In this document: one piece after another, positions 35,193 to 44,727 of the stretch | Layout of the letters: every line of letters starts with the position of its first letter | Position numbering within the stretch: position 1 is the first letter of the stretch | Assembly: GCA_030538475.1 (NCBI GenBank) | Contig: JAUNTX010000005.1 | Coordinates: 124,001 to 188,000 of the forward strand | DNA: 64,000 bases | From: Dermabacter sp. | GTDB lineage: Bacteria > Actinomycetota > Actinomycetes > Actinomycetales > Dermabacteraceae | Direction: 5' to 3' | Notes under the pieces: model-generated | What the model was told of the DNA's origin: nothing | The model's input: the letters and a program-made list of their open reading frames with translations, nothing else | Database searches by the model: none | Translations under genes and position numbers: made by a program

Positions 35193-36803
35193 CTAGGGCC
35201 GCACCCGCACGTCCATCCCGGCCGCGGCGACGTTGTTGTTCGCGAGGCCCACGCTCGAGATGACGGGCCCGCTGTCCCCGGCGTCGATCACTTGCGTCCA
35301 CGCGCCGGAGACGACCCCGGGCGCGTCGGGCACGACCACGAGCCCCGCGAGGTCGGCGGGGGCCACGCCAAGGTCGCGTGCGCCAACGAGCGCCCCTCCG
35401 CCCTCGGTCAGCTCACGCACGAGCGGCTCGGTGAGCGTGCCGTCGGCGCGGACCCCGACGATCTCGACGCTTGCCGGGCGTTCGGCATGCAGCGCCAACT
35501 GGCCGCCCTCGCCGCCCTCGGCGAGCGCGAGGACAGACGAATTGAGGATCGCTGGCGCGGGCACGTACGAGGCGAAGTCCTCGGGAGCGCTCACGGTCGC
35601 GCCCTCGATATCGGCCCCGACCACGACGCTGCTCGCGGTTGCCGCCACGGGCACGTCGGCCTCCACCACGAGGGTGTAGGTGCCATCGCCAAGGCCCGCC
35701 GTCTCGACCCTCGATGTGGCCCCGCTGGCAATGCTCTCCGCGGTCACTTCACTCCCGGCGCTCGAACCGTCGGCCCCTATCGCGCGCACGCGCGCCGTGG
35801 CCGGGGTCGCGGAATCGGACAGGATGCTCACGCGCGCCTGGCGCCCGCCCTCGATCCGCACGCCGGGGATCACGTGGCGCAGCCCGCTGGCCTGGGGGGC
35901 GATCACTTCGGAGCCGCGCGGCGAGAGCCCCTCGCGCCTCGTGACCTCGGCGTGGACGGCGAGGGCGCTGCCATCGACACTCACGCGCACCGCGACGTCA
36001 TCCTTGCCTTCGGCGAGGGCGCCGACGAGCACCCGCTCGCTCTGCCCGGGGGCGATGACCACCTCGGAGGCGGCGGTGCGGGCCGCCACCCCCTCGTCGG
36101 TGAAGACGGTGAGGGAGGCGCGGGCCGCGCGGTCGCTCGGATTCGTGAGGATGATGGTGCTCGTATCGCCGCGCGCGGTGGACAGCCCCACGAAGGTGCG
36201 CTCGACGCCGAGACTCACGCAGCGCGACAGGGCGAAGGAACGGAAGTCGCCGCCCTCGATCACGGAGGCTTGGGTCACGTCCATGATCGGCTGGGCGCCG
36301 TCGTAGGAGCTCGAGGTCACGCTGAGGTTCTGGCCGAGCAGTTCGTCGCTCAGCAGGGAAAAGTCGCCTTCGCCCGCGGTCGCCGTGCCGGACATCGGCG
36401 AGCCGTCGGCAGTGGATAGCGCGAGCACGAGCGGTCGCTTGGCCTCGCCCGACTCGGTGACCTGGGTTTCGGACACGCCCGTGCGCCCGTACAGGAGGTT
36501 GGAATCGGGCTCGAGGGAGAGGGCGCGGTAGCCGACGCTTTCGGCGGCCTCGGACGCCTGAAGATCGGCATCCGACGTGCCTGCGGCCTCGCGGGCCACG
36601 TCCGCGGCCGCGAGGGGCCCGGGGCAGGTCAGCGTCGTGTCGGTTGGGGTCGCACGCTCGCTCGCGAGCTCGGTGGGCGTGAACTCCTTGGCGGGTACAA
36701 CCGAGGCGGCAAAGACCACCGCGGCGAGCGGGAGCAGGGCGAGGGCGCCGAGCCGCCGGGCGCGCGAGGGCTCGGGAGTCGGGGCGGAATCGTCGGGTCT
36801 CAT
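35193..36803 (-). CDS. DUF5719-family exported protein
   Basis: A 536-residue protein with one N-terminal hydrophobic helix (about 18-38) and an extracellular beta-rich body built of several immunoglobulin-like or beta-sandwich stretches (for example TSTIILTNPSDRAARASLTV and TYTLVVEADVPVAATASSVV). This fits DUF5719, encoded beside the large GT2-like membrane protein in many actinobacteria. Function unknown, presumably in the same envelope pathway. Its start overlaps the stop of that gene by four bases. Confidence 0.82.
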   Translation of the reverse strand: MRPDDSAPTPEPSRARRLGALALLPLAAVVFAASVVPAKEFTPTELASERATPTDTTLTCPGPLAAADVAREAAGTSDADLQASEAAESVGYRALSLEPDSNLLYGRTGVSETQVTESGEAKRPLVLALSTADGSPMSGTATAGEGDFSLLSDELLGQNLSVTSSSYDGAQPIMDVTQASVIEGGDFRSFALSRCVSLGVERTFVGLSTARGDTSTIILTNPSDRAARASLTVFTDEGVAARTAASEVVIAPGQSERVLVGALAEGKDDVAVRVSVDGSALAVHAEVTRREGLSPRGSEVIAPQASGLRHVIPGVRIEGGRQARVSILSDSATPATARVRAIGADGSSAGSEVTAESIASGATSRVETAGLGDGTYTLVVEADVPVAATASSVVVGADIEGATVSAPEDFASYVPAPAILNSSVLALAEGGEGGQLALHAERPASVEIVGVRADGTLTEPLVRELTEGGGALVGARDLGVAPADLAGLVVVPDAPGVVSGAWTQVIDAGDSGPVISSVGLANNNVAAAGMDVRVRP

Positions 36804-39800
36804 CGGCTACTGTCCTTTCGGCGGCGCCACGGCACGGCCACGAGCGCGCTCACGGCCACGAGGACGTACCCGGCCACCACGAGCGCCGTGATGAATGGCG
36901 TGCCGTACGTGATCCGCAGGTGCCCCTCGGTGCCTTCGGGAACTACGAAGCCCTGCGCCCAGCCGTCCACGACGGCTCTGTCGAGAGCGCGGCCGTCCAC
37001 GCTGGCCTGCCAGCGCGGATCGGCGCGCTCGGCCAGGACAATCGTGCGCTCCTGGGTGGAAGCGGCGAGGTCGTCCTCGACCGCGGTGCGTTCGGAGCTC
37101 AGGGGCGTCCGCTCCTCGCCGTCGGCCTCGATCCACGCCCGCGAGGCGGGATCGACCACGCGCCACATCCCTCCGGTTTCGCTCACGGTCACCTGCTCGA
37201 ATCGCGGGGAGCGGTTGAGGGCGTCGATGAGCGAGGCCTGTGCCTCGATATCGCCCGGCACCACGACGTAGGCCACGGCGAAGCGTCCGAGCGACGGGGA
37301 TTCGGACTGGGTGGAGGAGGCGCCAACGTTCTGCGCGACGGCGCTCGCGAGCGCGCCCGTGGCCGCGTCGTACGGCATGCCTCGCTCGGCGGCATCCGCG
37401 CCTTCGGCCATGACCTGCGCGGAGACCTGATCGAGGCTCAGCCCACCGCCGTTCACCACGGTCGTGGTCACGGCGCCCGTGGCATCCTGCTGCAACACGA
37501 GGGTGCGGCCCCGCTCGCTGCTGAGCCCCTGGTCGGCCGCGACGGCCGGTGGCACGGGGGTCGCGGTGGGGGCGATCTGCAGCGCGGCGGGCCCGAGCAC
37601 CGTCCAGATCCCGGCGAGCGCGAGGCAGGCGCCGAGGGCGAGGGTACCGACGGTGATGGCCCCGGCCCGCGCGCTGGCAGTTCCGCGTCCGGCCCGGCGC
37701 CACAGCGCGTCGCCCGCGCACAGCCCGCCCGCGAGGATCGCGGCGGCGGCAAGACTGAGCGCCCCGCCCGGATAGGCCGGGTAGGCCACCTCGCCGTCGA
37801 AGCCCACAACGAAGTTCACGCACACGAAGGCGAAGAGGTAGGCGCCCGCGCTCGCGACGAGGGCGATGCGCGCGACAAGGCCCACGGTGTGCGGCAGGAA
37901 CGCGGCCACGACCATGCCGATAGCGGCGATGATCAGCGGCGCGGCCGCGAGGGCGGCGGTCAGGAGCGAGGGTTCGCGCCCGAGCGCGGCGGAAAGGGGA
38001 TCAAAGGCCGACGGCTCAAGCAGCAGCATCCGGGGGGCATCGGCGCGCTCGAACACGCTCGGCATCCCCGCCACGGTCAGCAGCGTCTCGGGCCAGCGGA
38101 CGTATCCGGGCAGGTTCGGCAGGTGCGCCGCGAGCGTGGGAATGACGAACCACCACAGGCGGCGCCTGCGTCCGGGAACGAAGAGGGCCACGATGCCGAC
38201 CCCGGCCAGCAAGGCCACGCCGAGCATCGGCTGCACCGTGCTGATCGCGGCCACCAGGAGGCCGCCCCCCGCCGCGGCGGCGACGCTCGCCTGGGAGACC
38301 TTGTGGGGCAGGCCGACGGCGCGGGCCAGGCACTGCGCGGCGTAGGGAAGGGCGGCGTGCACGAGCAGGAGGGGCCAGCGGCCCTCGGCGAGCGCCGCGA
38401 TGAACGGCGGCGCCCCCACCCAGGCGAGGGTCGCGATGAGGCGCAAGAGCACGCTGCGCGTCAGGGTGCCCGCGGCGATCCACGCGCCGAGGGCGGCGAT
38501 GGGGATGCTTCCGAGCACCACGAGCGTGAGGATGGTCGATCCTTCGAGCGGGACGTGGCCCATGAGCCGAGCAAAGGCATCCGAGGGGCCGGGGGCGCCG
38601 AGCTGCGCGGGAATCCAGCTGGAGAACACCGCATCGAAGGCGTCACGCGGACTCACCGACGGCGGCACAAGCGCGCCGCCCGCGAGCGGCCCTCCCGCCG
38701 TGAGAGAGCGCAGCGAGACGAGGGAGACGGCGAAGGACACGCCGAGAACGATCAGGGTCCACATCGTGTGCCGCCCGTAATCGGCATCGTCGATCCCGTG
38801 GCGCGAGCCCGAAATCCCCCACGTGGTGCGGCGAATGCGCCGGGAGCGCTCGTCGTCGGAAAACACGAGGGTCCACCAGGAATCGAGTCGCTCCCTTGCG
38901 GCGAGGACGGACGGCATATACAGCGGAGCGAGGCGGCGGCGCCCCACGACAGCTTCGGCCCGCTCCCCGCGGGCCCGAGCGATGGCCCCGGGGCCGCGCA
39001 CGAGTGCCCGGAGGGTGGCTCGCGCTTCGCTGAGCACCGCGGCGCCATCGTGTCGCACAATGGCGCCGATGATGCGCCCGGCCGCGATGAACGGGAGGGC
39101 CAGCAGGGTCAGCAGCGCCCACGGCAGGGACCGAAACTTCAGCAGCGTGAGGATCTGGGAGGCACGAAAATCGACGCTGCTCGTCCGATCCGCGGTCTCG
39201 AGCGGCGCGTGGACCGTGGCCGACGGGACCACGCGCACGCGTTCCCCGGCTCGCCAGACCCGCTGCGAGACATCAATTTCTGCCCACGGGGATGTGAGCT
39301 GGGGGTCCATGCCGCCGAGGCGTTCGTACGTGGAGGCCCGCACCAGGATGCCCGGCAGCGCGACTGCGAGCACGTCCCCGCGCCAGTCGGCCTGCCCCTG
39401 GTCGATCTCTCCCGGCTCCACGCTCGTGACCACCCGGTTCGAGGGCGTGAGCGTGATGCCGAGGTCCACGATCCTCGAGGTGGGGGCATCGAGGTCCTCG
39501 ACGGCGAGGTGCTTCGGGCCCACGAGCGCGAGACTCGGGGTGGCATCGAGAGCGGCGAGGAGTTCCGCGAGCGCCTCTTCGCTCGGTGCGCTTCGGGCAG
39601 TGAGGATCCACAGCCACTGCTGATCGGCATCGATCGCGCGGCGGCGACGCCCGAGGGAGCCCGTGGGCTCCTCGCCTCGGCGCAGTCGCTCCGGCACGAG
39701 GGCCGCGCCCTTGGCCAAGCGGTCTTCTTCTTTCGCGAGGTCCGCGAGGTTGACGTCGCGGGCGCGCCGCCCGCGGGCGGCAGCCGAATCCGCGAGTCGG

Positions 39801-40495
39801 GGCGCGCGCGGGCGCGCTGGGGCTGCCGAGCTCGCGGGAGGGAGCGTGGGCCCGGACGTTGCAGAGTCCTCACTCGCGGCGGAAACAGCGGGCTCGGCCG
39901 GCGTCTCGGGCTCGTCAGGGGCTCCGGGCACGACGTGCGCCTCGGGCGCTGCGGTCACCTCGGGCTCAGACACCGACGGCAGGTGAAGGTCCGGCCCGAA
40001 CGCGGGGGTGAGAAGCGTGAAGTCCCGCGCGCCGCGCTGCCCTGTGCCGTCTTGACCTGCGCTATCGGCACGCTCCGAGGGCGCCGCCGGATCCTCGCTG
40101 CGCACCACCGGATCAGAGGTGGCACTGGGTTCACCGGGCTCCCTGGGTTCACTGAGCTCTGCGAGAGGCGCCGGTGCGGGGCGGGAGTCGCGGGGGCGGG
40201 GCAGTTCGGCCAGATGGGCGCGTTCCACTTCGAGGCGGGCGATGAGCGTCGCGAGGCTTGTTCCTGCGGGCGTCGGCACGAGCGCCTCGATCAGACCCGA
40301 GTCGCGGGCCTGTTCGAGCAGCTGCGTGACCTCGGGGCCGCACGCCTCGCTCACGGAGACCAGGAGTTCGTCGGGGGCCCGGCGCTGGGCGGCAATGGCC
40401 GTCAGGGTCCGCCGAAGGTCCTCGAGCCCGTCCTTTTCGGACACGAGGAGCATGGCGCAGACGCGGCGCTCGGCCGCGGAATCGGGAGCCACCAT
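36800..40495 (-). CDS. Large GT2-like multi-pass membrane protein
   Basis: A 1231-residue protein. A GT-A fold is recognisable at residues 1-95 and about 285-440, but the two halves are parted by some 190 residues rich in Pro, Ala, Glu and Ser. The expected HDDSAP-like metal/nucleotide motif reads TARSAP (WLWILTARSAPSEEAL), and no other DxD is evident, so transferase activity is doubtful. About 12-14 transmembrane helices follow, then an extracellular C-terminal region and a last helix. Such proteins accompany DUF5719 and whiB2 in actinobacteria. It starts 11 bases after whiB2. Confidence 0.85.
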   Translation of the reverse strand: MVAPDSAAERRVCAMLLVSEKDGLEDLRRTLTAIAAQRRAPDELLVSVSEACGPEVTQLLEQARDSGLIEALVPTPAGTSLATLIARLEVERAHLAELPRPRDSRPAPAPLAELSEPREPGEPSATSDPVVRSEDPAAPSERADSAGQDGTGQRGARDFTLLTPAFGPDLHLPSVSEPEVTAAPEAHVVPGAPDEPETPAEPAVSAASEDSATSGPTLPPASSAAPARPRAPRLADSAAARGRRARDVNLADLAKEEDRLAKGAALVPERLRRGEEPTGSLGRRRRAIDADQQWLWILTARSAPSEEALAELLAALDATPSLALVGPKHLAVEDLDAPTSRIVDLGITLTPSNRVVTSVEPGEIDQGQADWRGDVLAVALPGILVRASTYERLGGMDPQLTSPWAEIDVSQRVWRAGERVRVVPSATVHAPLETADRTSSVDFRASQILTLLKFRSLPWALLTLLALPFIAAGRIIGAIVRHDGAAVLSEARATLRALVRGPGAIARARGERAEAVVGRRRLAPLYMPSVLAARERLDSWWTLVFSDDERSRRIRRTTWGISGSRHGIDDADYGRHTMWTLIVLGVSFAVSLVSLRSLTAGGPLAGGALVPPSVSPRDAFDAVFSSWIPAQLGAPGPSDAFARLMGHVPLEGSTILTLVVLGSIPIAALGAWIAAGTLTRSVLLRLIATLAWVGAPPFIAALAEGRWPLLLVHAALPYAAQCLARAVGLPHKVSQASVAAAAGGGLLVAAISTVQPMLGVALLAGVGIVALFVPGRRRRLWWFVIPTLAAHLPNLPGYVRWPETLLTVAGMPSVFERADAPRMLLLEPSAFDPLSAALGREPSLLTAALAAAPLIIAAIGMVVAAFLPHTVGLVARIALVASAGAYLFAFVCVNFVVGFDGEVAYPAYPGGALSLAAAAILAGGLCAGDALWRRAGRGTASARAGAITVGTLALGACLALAGIWTVLGPAALQIAPTATPVPPAVAADQGLSSERGRTLVLQQDATGAVTTTVVNGGGLSLDQVSAQVMAEGADAAERGMPYDAATGALASAVAQNVGASSTQSESPSLGRFAVAYVVVPGDIEAQASLIDALNRSPRFEQVTVSETGGMWRVVDPASRAWIEADGEERTPLSSERTAVEDDLAASTQERTIVLAERADPRWQASVDGRALDRAVVDGWAQGFVVPEGTEGHLRITYGTPFITALVVAGYVLVAVSALVAVPWRRRKDSSR

Positions 40496-40506
40496 GGAGG
40501 CAGAAA

Positions 40507-40809
40507 TCAGATTGCGCGCTTCTTGAGCTTGCGGCGCTCGCGCTCGGACAGGCCGCCCCAGATGCCGAAACGCTCATCGTGGGCCAAGGCGTATTCGAGG
40601 CATTCGGCGCGGACATCGCACGAAATGCACACCTTCTTGGCCTCGCGCGTGGAGCCGCCCTTTTCCGGGAAGAACGCTTCCGGATCGGTCTGGGCACACA
40701 GGGCGCGTTCCTGCCACGACCCTTCCGCCTCGGCCTCCGACTCGAGCGCGGAAAAGTCCACGAGAGTAAGCTCGCGCCGGGAGTCGTCCTCAAATGCCTC
40801 GTCGGTCAT
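40507..40809 (-). CDS. whiB2: WhiB2/WhmD-type regulator
   Basis: A 100-residue WhiB protein. Cysteines at 38, 61, 64 and 70 form the [4Fe-4S] site; GIWGGLSERERRKLKKR is the turn and basic tail. The acidic 30-residue N-terminus and the terminal KKRAI fit the WhiB2/WhmD/WhiB group, a septation and sporulation regulator. ATG at 40809 with AAGGA seven bases upstream. It is first in a run with the GT2-like and DUF5719 genes, as in other actinobacteria. Confidence 0.94.
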   Translation of the reverse strand: MTDEAFEDDSRRELTLVDFSALESEAEAEGSWQERALCAQTDPEAFFPEKGGSTREAKKVCISCDVRAECLEYALAHDERFGIWGGLSERERRKLKKRAI

Positions 40810-40923
40810 GGAGTTCCTTTCGCGAAATGAATCTCGTGCCAGGCCCCGTGGCAATACCAGATGCCCCGCAGCCCCACGCTCATCGGGCGCGTCCCGCGCC
40901 AACGAACGTGCACTCCGATCTAA

Positions 40924-40952
40924 AATACACCGTTGTAAGTTGGGTGCGTCAA
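40924..40952 (-). promoter_or_regulatory. Candidate whiB2 promoter
   Basis: In an A+T-rich patch upstream of whiB2, TTGACG (40952-40947, minus strand) is followed after 17 bases by TGTATT (40929-40924); TATTTT two bases further is an alternative -10. It lies about 115 bp before the start codon. Confidence 0.45.
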
Positions 40953-41031
40953 GAGCGCGGAGCCGTCGGCCCTCGATCCCACACATCCCACGGCCCGCCA
41001 CCGGCCACCTCCCCACCGCGAAAGAGACCCG

Positions 41032-42309
41032 ATGCCCGCCCTGCACGTGCCCGCTGACGAACCGTTCTTTCGCGAATGGACCCTCCACCACGGCCCCCTC
41101 ACCCGTTCGCGCGAGCGCGCGCGCCTTCTCACCGAGGTGGTCGGCATTGCGACCGATCCGCCCGTCCCCGTCATCGGGGTGGTCGGCTCCAAGGGCAAGG
41201 GCTCGACCGTCGCCGCCCTCACGCAGCGCCTCGTCGCGCTCGGTCACACGGTCGGCACGATCTGCTCGCCGCCGTTCCTCACCAATCACGAACGGATCCG
41301 GCTGAACGGCGTGCCCGCGAGCGGTGCCGACTACGAGGCCATCGCGGCCCGCCTCGACCGCGCCCTCGCGGCCCTTCCCCCCGTCGAGGAGACGGGCGGC
41401 TACCTCGCACCGACGGGCGCGTTCACCCTCATGGGCGCCGACCACCTGCTGCGCTCGGGCGCCACCGTCCTCGTCATCGAAGAGGGGCTCGGGGGCATCA
41501 GCGACGAAATCTCGCAGTTCCGCCTCGATGCGCTCGTGGTGACCCCCGTCTTCCTCGAGCACGAGGGCGTCATCGGCTCGAGCGTCGAGGAGATCGCCCA
41601 CAACCTCGTGGGCGCCGCCGATCACCGCACCCGCCGGGTCATCATTCCCTCCACGCAGGGCACCGAAGCGCGCGAGGCCATCGGCCACCTGCTCCCCCAC
41701 GCGGAGATCATCGAGGTGCCCTCGCCCGAGGACTTCGGCTTTGGCCCGCTCACCTCGATGAACGTCGCCACGGGGTATGCGGCCGCCCTCGCGTCGGCCC
41801 CCCACGCCCCTTCGGCCCCCGCGGGACGCAGCGGGCACACCCCGGACCTCGACGAGGCCGACGCCCCACCGCGCAAGGCCGACGCCGCGCCGTCCGACGC
41901 CGACTTCGCCGCCCGGCTGCGCCTGCCCGGACGCTCAAGCCTCGTGTGCGCAAGGGGCCGCACGTGGTTCCTCGACGCCGCGATCTCGGCCGAGGGCGTC
42001 CGCTCCGCCCTCACGAGCGCCCACGCCGTCGACGGCATGGCAAGCGCCCCCATCCTCGTGTGCATGCCGGACATCAAGGACGTGCCGCGCATCCTCGCCG
42101 AACTCGACCCGGAGCGCACCCTGCTCGTGCGCACCCACGAAGACCACCTCTCGTTTTCCACCTACCCCGCCACCTGGCCCTCGATGACGCTCGATCAGGC
42201 GCTCGAACAGCTCGGCTCCTCGCCCCGCGTCATCGCGCTCGGCACCATGAGCTTCATGGCAGATATGGCGCACTACCTGGACCTCGATACCGCGACCTGG
42301 TTCGAGTAG
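41032..42309 (+). CDS. Folylpolyglutamate synthase-like Mur ligase family protein
   Basis: A 425-residue Mur-ligase-type ATP-dependent ligase. The P-loop is GVVGSKGKGSTVAAL (about 49-63); SPPFLTNHERIRLNG matches the SPHL-ERI region of FolC, and EEGLGG corresponds to the E-GLGG metal/ATP motif. The C-terminal domain is shorter and disrupted by a Pro/Asp-rich insert at about 255-290. FolC adds glutamate to folates; divergence leaves the substrate uncertain. It is divergent from whiB2. Confidence 0.82.
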   Translation: MPALHVPADEPFFREWTLHHGPLTRSRERARLLTEVVGIATDPPVPVIGVVGSKGKGSTVAALTQRLVALGHTVGTICSPPFLTNHERIRLNGVPASGADYEAIAARLDRALAALPPVEETGGYLAPTGAFTLMGADHLLRSGATVLVIEEGLGGISDEISQFRLDALVVTPVFLEHEGVIGSSVEEIAHNLVGAADHRTRRVIIPSTQGTEAREAIGHLLPHAEIIEVPSPEDFGFGPLTSMNVATGYAAALASAPHAPSAPAGRSGHTPDLDEADAPPRKADAAPSDADFAARLRLPGRSSLVCARGRTWFLDAAISAEGVRSALTSAHAVDGMASAPILVCMPDIKDVPRILAELDPERTLLVRTHEDHLSFSTYPATWPSMTLDQALEQLGSSPRVIALGTMSFMADMAHYLDLDTATWFE

Positions 42310-42384
42310 CGGCCACCTGAAGCGCGAAGCCGCTGCCTCAAGCGCGCAGCCGCCGCGGTCAGGGCCCGGCGATAGACTCGCGCC

Positions 42385-43059
42385 ATGCCCAGCGCGCCCC
42401 TACCTCCCCTCCTCGACGCCCTCGACGCCCTCGGGCCACGGCCCGCCCTCGTCACCTACGGCGCGGACGGGCGCACGGAACTCTCCGGCAGGGTCCTCGC
42501 CAACTGGCTCATCAAGTGGATCAACCTGTGCCGGGACGAGCTGGGCGCCGCCGAGGGCGCCGACGTGGTGATCGACATGCCGGGGCACTGGAAGCGGGCG
42601 GTCCTCGCCCACGGCGCGTGGCTCATGGGCGCTCGCGTGACGGTGCGCGGCCAGGTGCCCGACGCCGAGCTTCCGGAGGCCATCGCGATCCTCGCGACCG
42701 ACCGCCCCGATTCCCCGCTCGCGGCACGCGCCGACGACGTGCTCGCGCTCGAGCCCGTCTCCCTCGCCCTCGCCTTCACCGGCGCCCTCGGCCCGCTGGA
42801 CGTGGACTGGCTTGAGGCGGTGCGCGCCCAGCCCGACCAGCTCACCGCGCCCCTGCCCGCACCGTCGGAGCCGGACGCAGACCCGGGGACGGGCGCGAGC
42901 AGCGTCGGCACCGGGGAGAGCCCGGGTGGCCCGGTGCTCCTGGAAGAGATCGACGGGGCCGACGCCGGCCGCGCCCTCGCCGCGTGGCGAACGAGCAGGA
43001 TGGTCCTTGCCCCCGCCTCGCAGATCAGCGAGGAGGCGGCGCGCGCGGAGGGACTCTAG
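42385..43059 (+). CDS. TIGR03089-family protein
   Basis: A 224-residue actinobacterial protein of the TIGR03089 type: RPALVTYGADGRTELSGRVL, ANWLIKWINLCRDELGA, and the central VVIDMPGHWKRAVLAHGAWL with GARVTV. It resembles a fragment of an AMP-binding acyl-adenylate enzyme without its catalytic motifs. Function unknown. In the usual actinobacterial order it lies near wall-glycan genes. Its stop codon overlaps the stop of the convergent ABC gene. Confidence 0.82.
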   Translation: MPSAPLPPLLDALDALGPRPALVTYGADGRTELSGRVLANWLIKWINLCRDELGAAEGADVVIDMPGHWKRAVLAHGAWLMGARVTVRGQVPDAELPEAIAILATDRPDSPLAARADDVLALEPVSLALAFTGALGPLDVDWLEAVRAQPDQLTAPLPAPSEPDADPGTGASSVGTGESPGGPVLLEEIDGADAGRALAAWRTSRMVLAPASQISEEAARAEGL

Positions 43060-43769
43060 GTCGCGCGGAGCGTCCGCACCGCCTCGTCGGGATCCCCATC
43101 GAAAATGACGGTGCCCTTTTGCAGCACCACAATGCGCGAGCACAGCTCGCGCAGCATGTCGAGTTCGTGGGACACGATGACCATCGTGCGGCCGGAGGCC
43201 TGCATCTCCCGGATCCGGGCCAGGCACTTCGCCTGGAACGGCTCATCGCCCACGGAGAGGATCTCGTCCACGAGGAAGATATCGGGCTCCGTGTGGACGG
43301 CGACGGCGAAGGCGAGACGCAAGAACATGCCCGAGCTGTAGTACTTCACGTCGGTATCGATGAACTGCTCGATCTCGCTGAACGCCACGATGTCATCGAA
43401 GCACGCATCGATCTGCGCCTTGGTCATGCCGAGGATCGCGCCGTTCAGGTACACGTTCTCGCGGCCCGAAAGGTCGGGGTGGAAGCCCGCCCCCACCTCG
43501 ATGAGGCCGGCCACCTTGCCGCGCACGAGCACGCGGCCGCGATCCGGGAACAGCACGCCGGAGATGTTCTTCAGCAGCGTGGACTTGCCCGAACCGTTGA
43601 AGCCGATCAGGCCCACGGTCTCCCCCGCGTGCACGCTCACGTTGACGCCGCTGAGCGCCATGAACGTGTCCTTGAGCTTCTTGCGCTGCAAGGCGGCAAA
43701 CACCAGCTCCTTGAGCGCCCGGTTGTGGCGCAGGGAGAACTCCTTGTAGACGTTCTCGATGCGGATCAT
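43056..43769 (-). CDS. Polysaccharide ABC exporter ATPase (TagH/Wzt/Rv3781-like)
   Basis: A 237-residue ATPase: Walker A GFNGSGKST, signature-like DLSGRENVY (the family's variant) with YSSGMFLRLAFA, Walker B IFLVDEILSVGD, and H-loop IVSHEL. The Y-S-S-G and long leader before Walker A are typical of lipid-linked polysaccharide exporters. The start is set at ATG 43769, where the domain begins; the GTG at 43805 would add 12 residues. The permease gene ends 49 bases upstream. No C-terminal carbohydrate-binding domain is present. Confidence 0.9.
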   Translation of the reverse strand: MIRIENVYKEFSLRHNRALKELVFAALQRKKLKDTFMALSGVNVSVHAGETVGLIGFNGSGKSTLLKNISGVLFPDRGRVLVRGKVAGLIEVGAGFHPDLSGRENVYLNGAILGMTKAQIDACFDDIVAFSEIEQFIDTDVKYYSSGMFLRLAFAVAVHTEPDIFLVDEILSVGDEPFQAKCLARIREMQASGRTMVIVSHELDMLRELCSRIVVLQKGTVIFDGDPDEAVRTLRAT

Positions 43770-43818
43770 TTCCCGCGTGTCCTCGTGGCTCTGAGCACTC
43801 GTCACAGGCTCGCTACCC

Positions 43819-44727
43819 TCACAGTTCCTGGGCGAAGCGGCGCTTCGCGCGTTCGAAGACAAAGGTGCCGAAAGCGAACATGCCCGCGGCAATGATGAGG
43901 CCCACCCACCACAGGCCCGCAACCTCGGCGCCCACCTGCAGCGTGGCATCCGCCGTGTGCTGGGGGTCCTGGACGGGGACCATCTCGCGCCAGAACGCGC
44001 CGTGGAAGCACTCCACGACAATCGTGATGGGGTTGAGGGCGTACAGCCACCACCAGAAGCTGCCGCCGATCACTTCCTTCACCATCGCAATCGGGTACAG
44101 CACGGGCGAGGTCCACGTGGCCACCATGATGATGAGGTCCACGAAGTTTTCGACGTCGCGAAAGGCGGCGTTGAGGGCCGCGGCCAGCATGCCGAGCCCC
44201 ACCGTGAACACCACGAGAATCACCATGCCAACGGCAAATAGCGCCAGTTCCTCGATCCCCGGTCTCCACCCGAAGATCACCGCGCCACCCGCGAGCACGA
44301 GCACCTGCGGGACGAAATGCACGAGGGCCACGAACGCGCTCGACCACGGGAACAGCTCGGCGGGCAGGTAAATCTTCGCGACGAGCGGGGCGTTCGAGGA
44401 GATCGACCGCGTGCAGTTGCCGAGCACCTCGCCGAAGAGGTTGATGACGACGATCCCGGCGAACAGGTACACGGCGTAGGCGGGCAGGTTCCGGTTCAGC
44501 TGCAGGAACACGCCCATCGCGAGGTAGAACACCGCGAACTGCACGGCGGGCTTTGCGTAGCTCCACGCCATGCCCAGCACGCTTCCGCGATAGCGGACCC
44601 GCAGTTCCTTCTTGACGAGGAGCTTCAGCAGGAAGCTCTCCACGATCGGGTTGAGCCATCCGGCATCACTTCCCGGGGAGCGCCAGCCCTCAGCCTTTTC
44701 CTCGCGGCTCAGTGCAGCGATCTTCAC
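43819..44727 (-). CDS. Polysaccharide ABC exporter permease (TagG/Wzm/Rv3783-like)
   Basis: A 302-residue ABC-2 permease with an amphipathic N-terminus and six hydrophobic helices; VKKELRVRYRGSVLGMAWSY before the first helix is the family hallmark. With the adjacent ATPase it flips a lipid-linked glycan across the membrane. GTG start overlaps the glfT2 stop, so glf, glfT2 and the exporter are one transcript. This matches the mycobacterial galactan export genes next to glfT1 in function, though order differs. Confidence 0.92.
   Translation of the reverse strand: MKIAALSREEKAEGWRSPGSDAGWLNPIVESFLLKLLVKKELRVRYRGSVLGMAWSYAKPAVQFAVFYLAMGVFLQLNRNLPAYAVYLFAGIVVINLFGEVLGNCTRSISSNAPLVAKIYLPAELFPWSSAFVALVHFVPQVLVLAGGAVIFGWRPGIEELALFAVGMVILVVFTVGLGMLAAALNAAFRDVENFVDLIIMVATWTSPVLYPIAMVKEVIGGSFWWWLYALNPITIVVECFHGAFWREMVPVQDPQHTADATLQVGAEVAGLWWVGLIIAAGMFAFGTFVFERAKRRFAQEL

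Noticed and set aside
36920..41305. A 1461-residue open frame antisense to the GT2-like gene and whiB2
   Set aside because: It runs through three real genes and is Gly/Arg/His-rich without domains.
40507..41838. A 443-residue extension of WhiB2
   Set aside because: It would cover the whiB2 promoter and the opposite-strand FolC-like gene; the conserved WhiB protein begins at 40809 with a good ribosome binding site.
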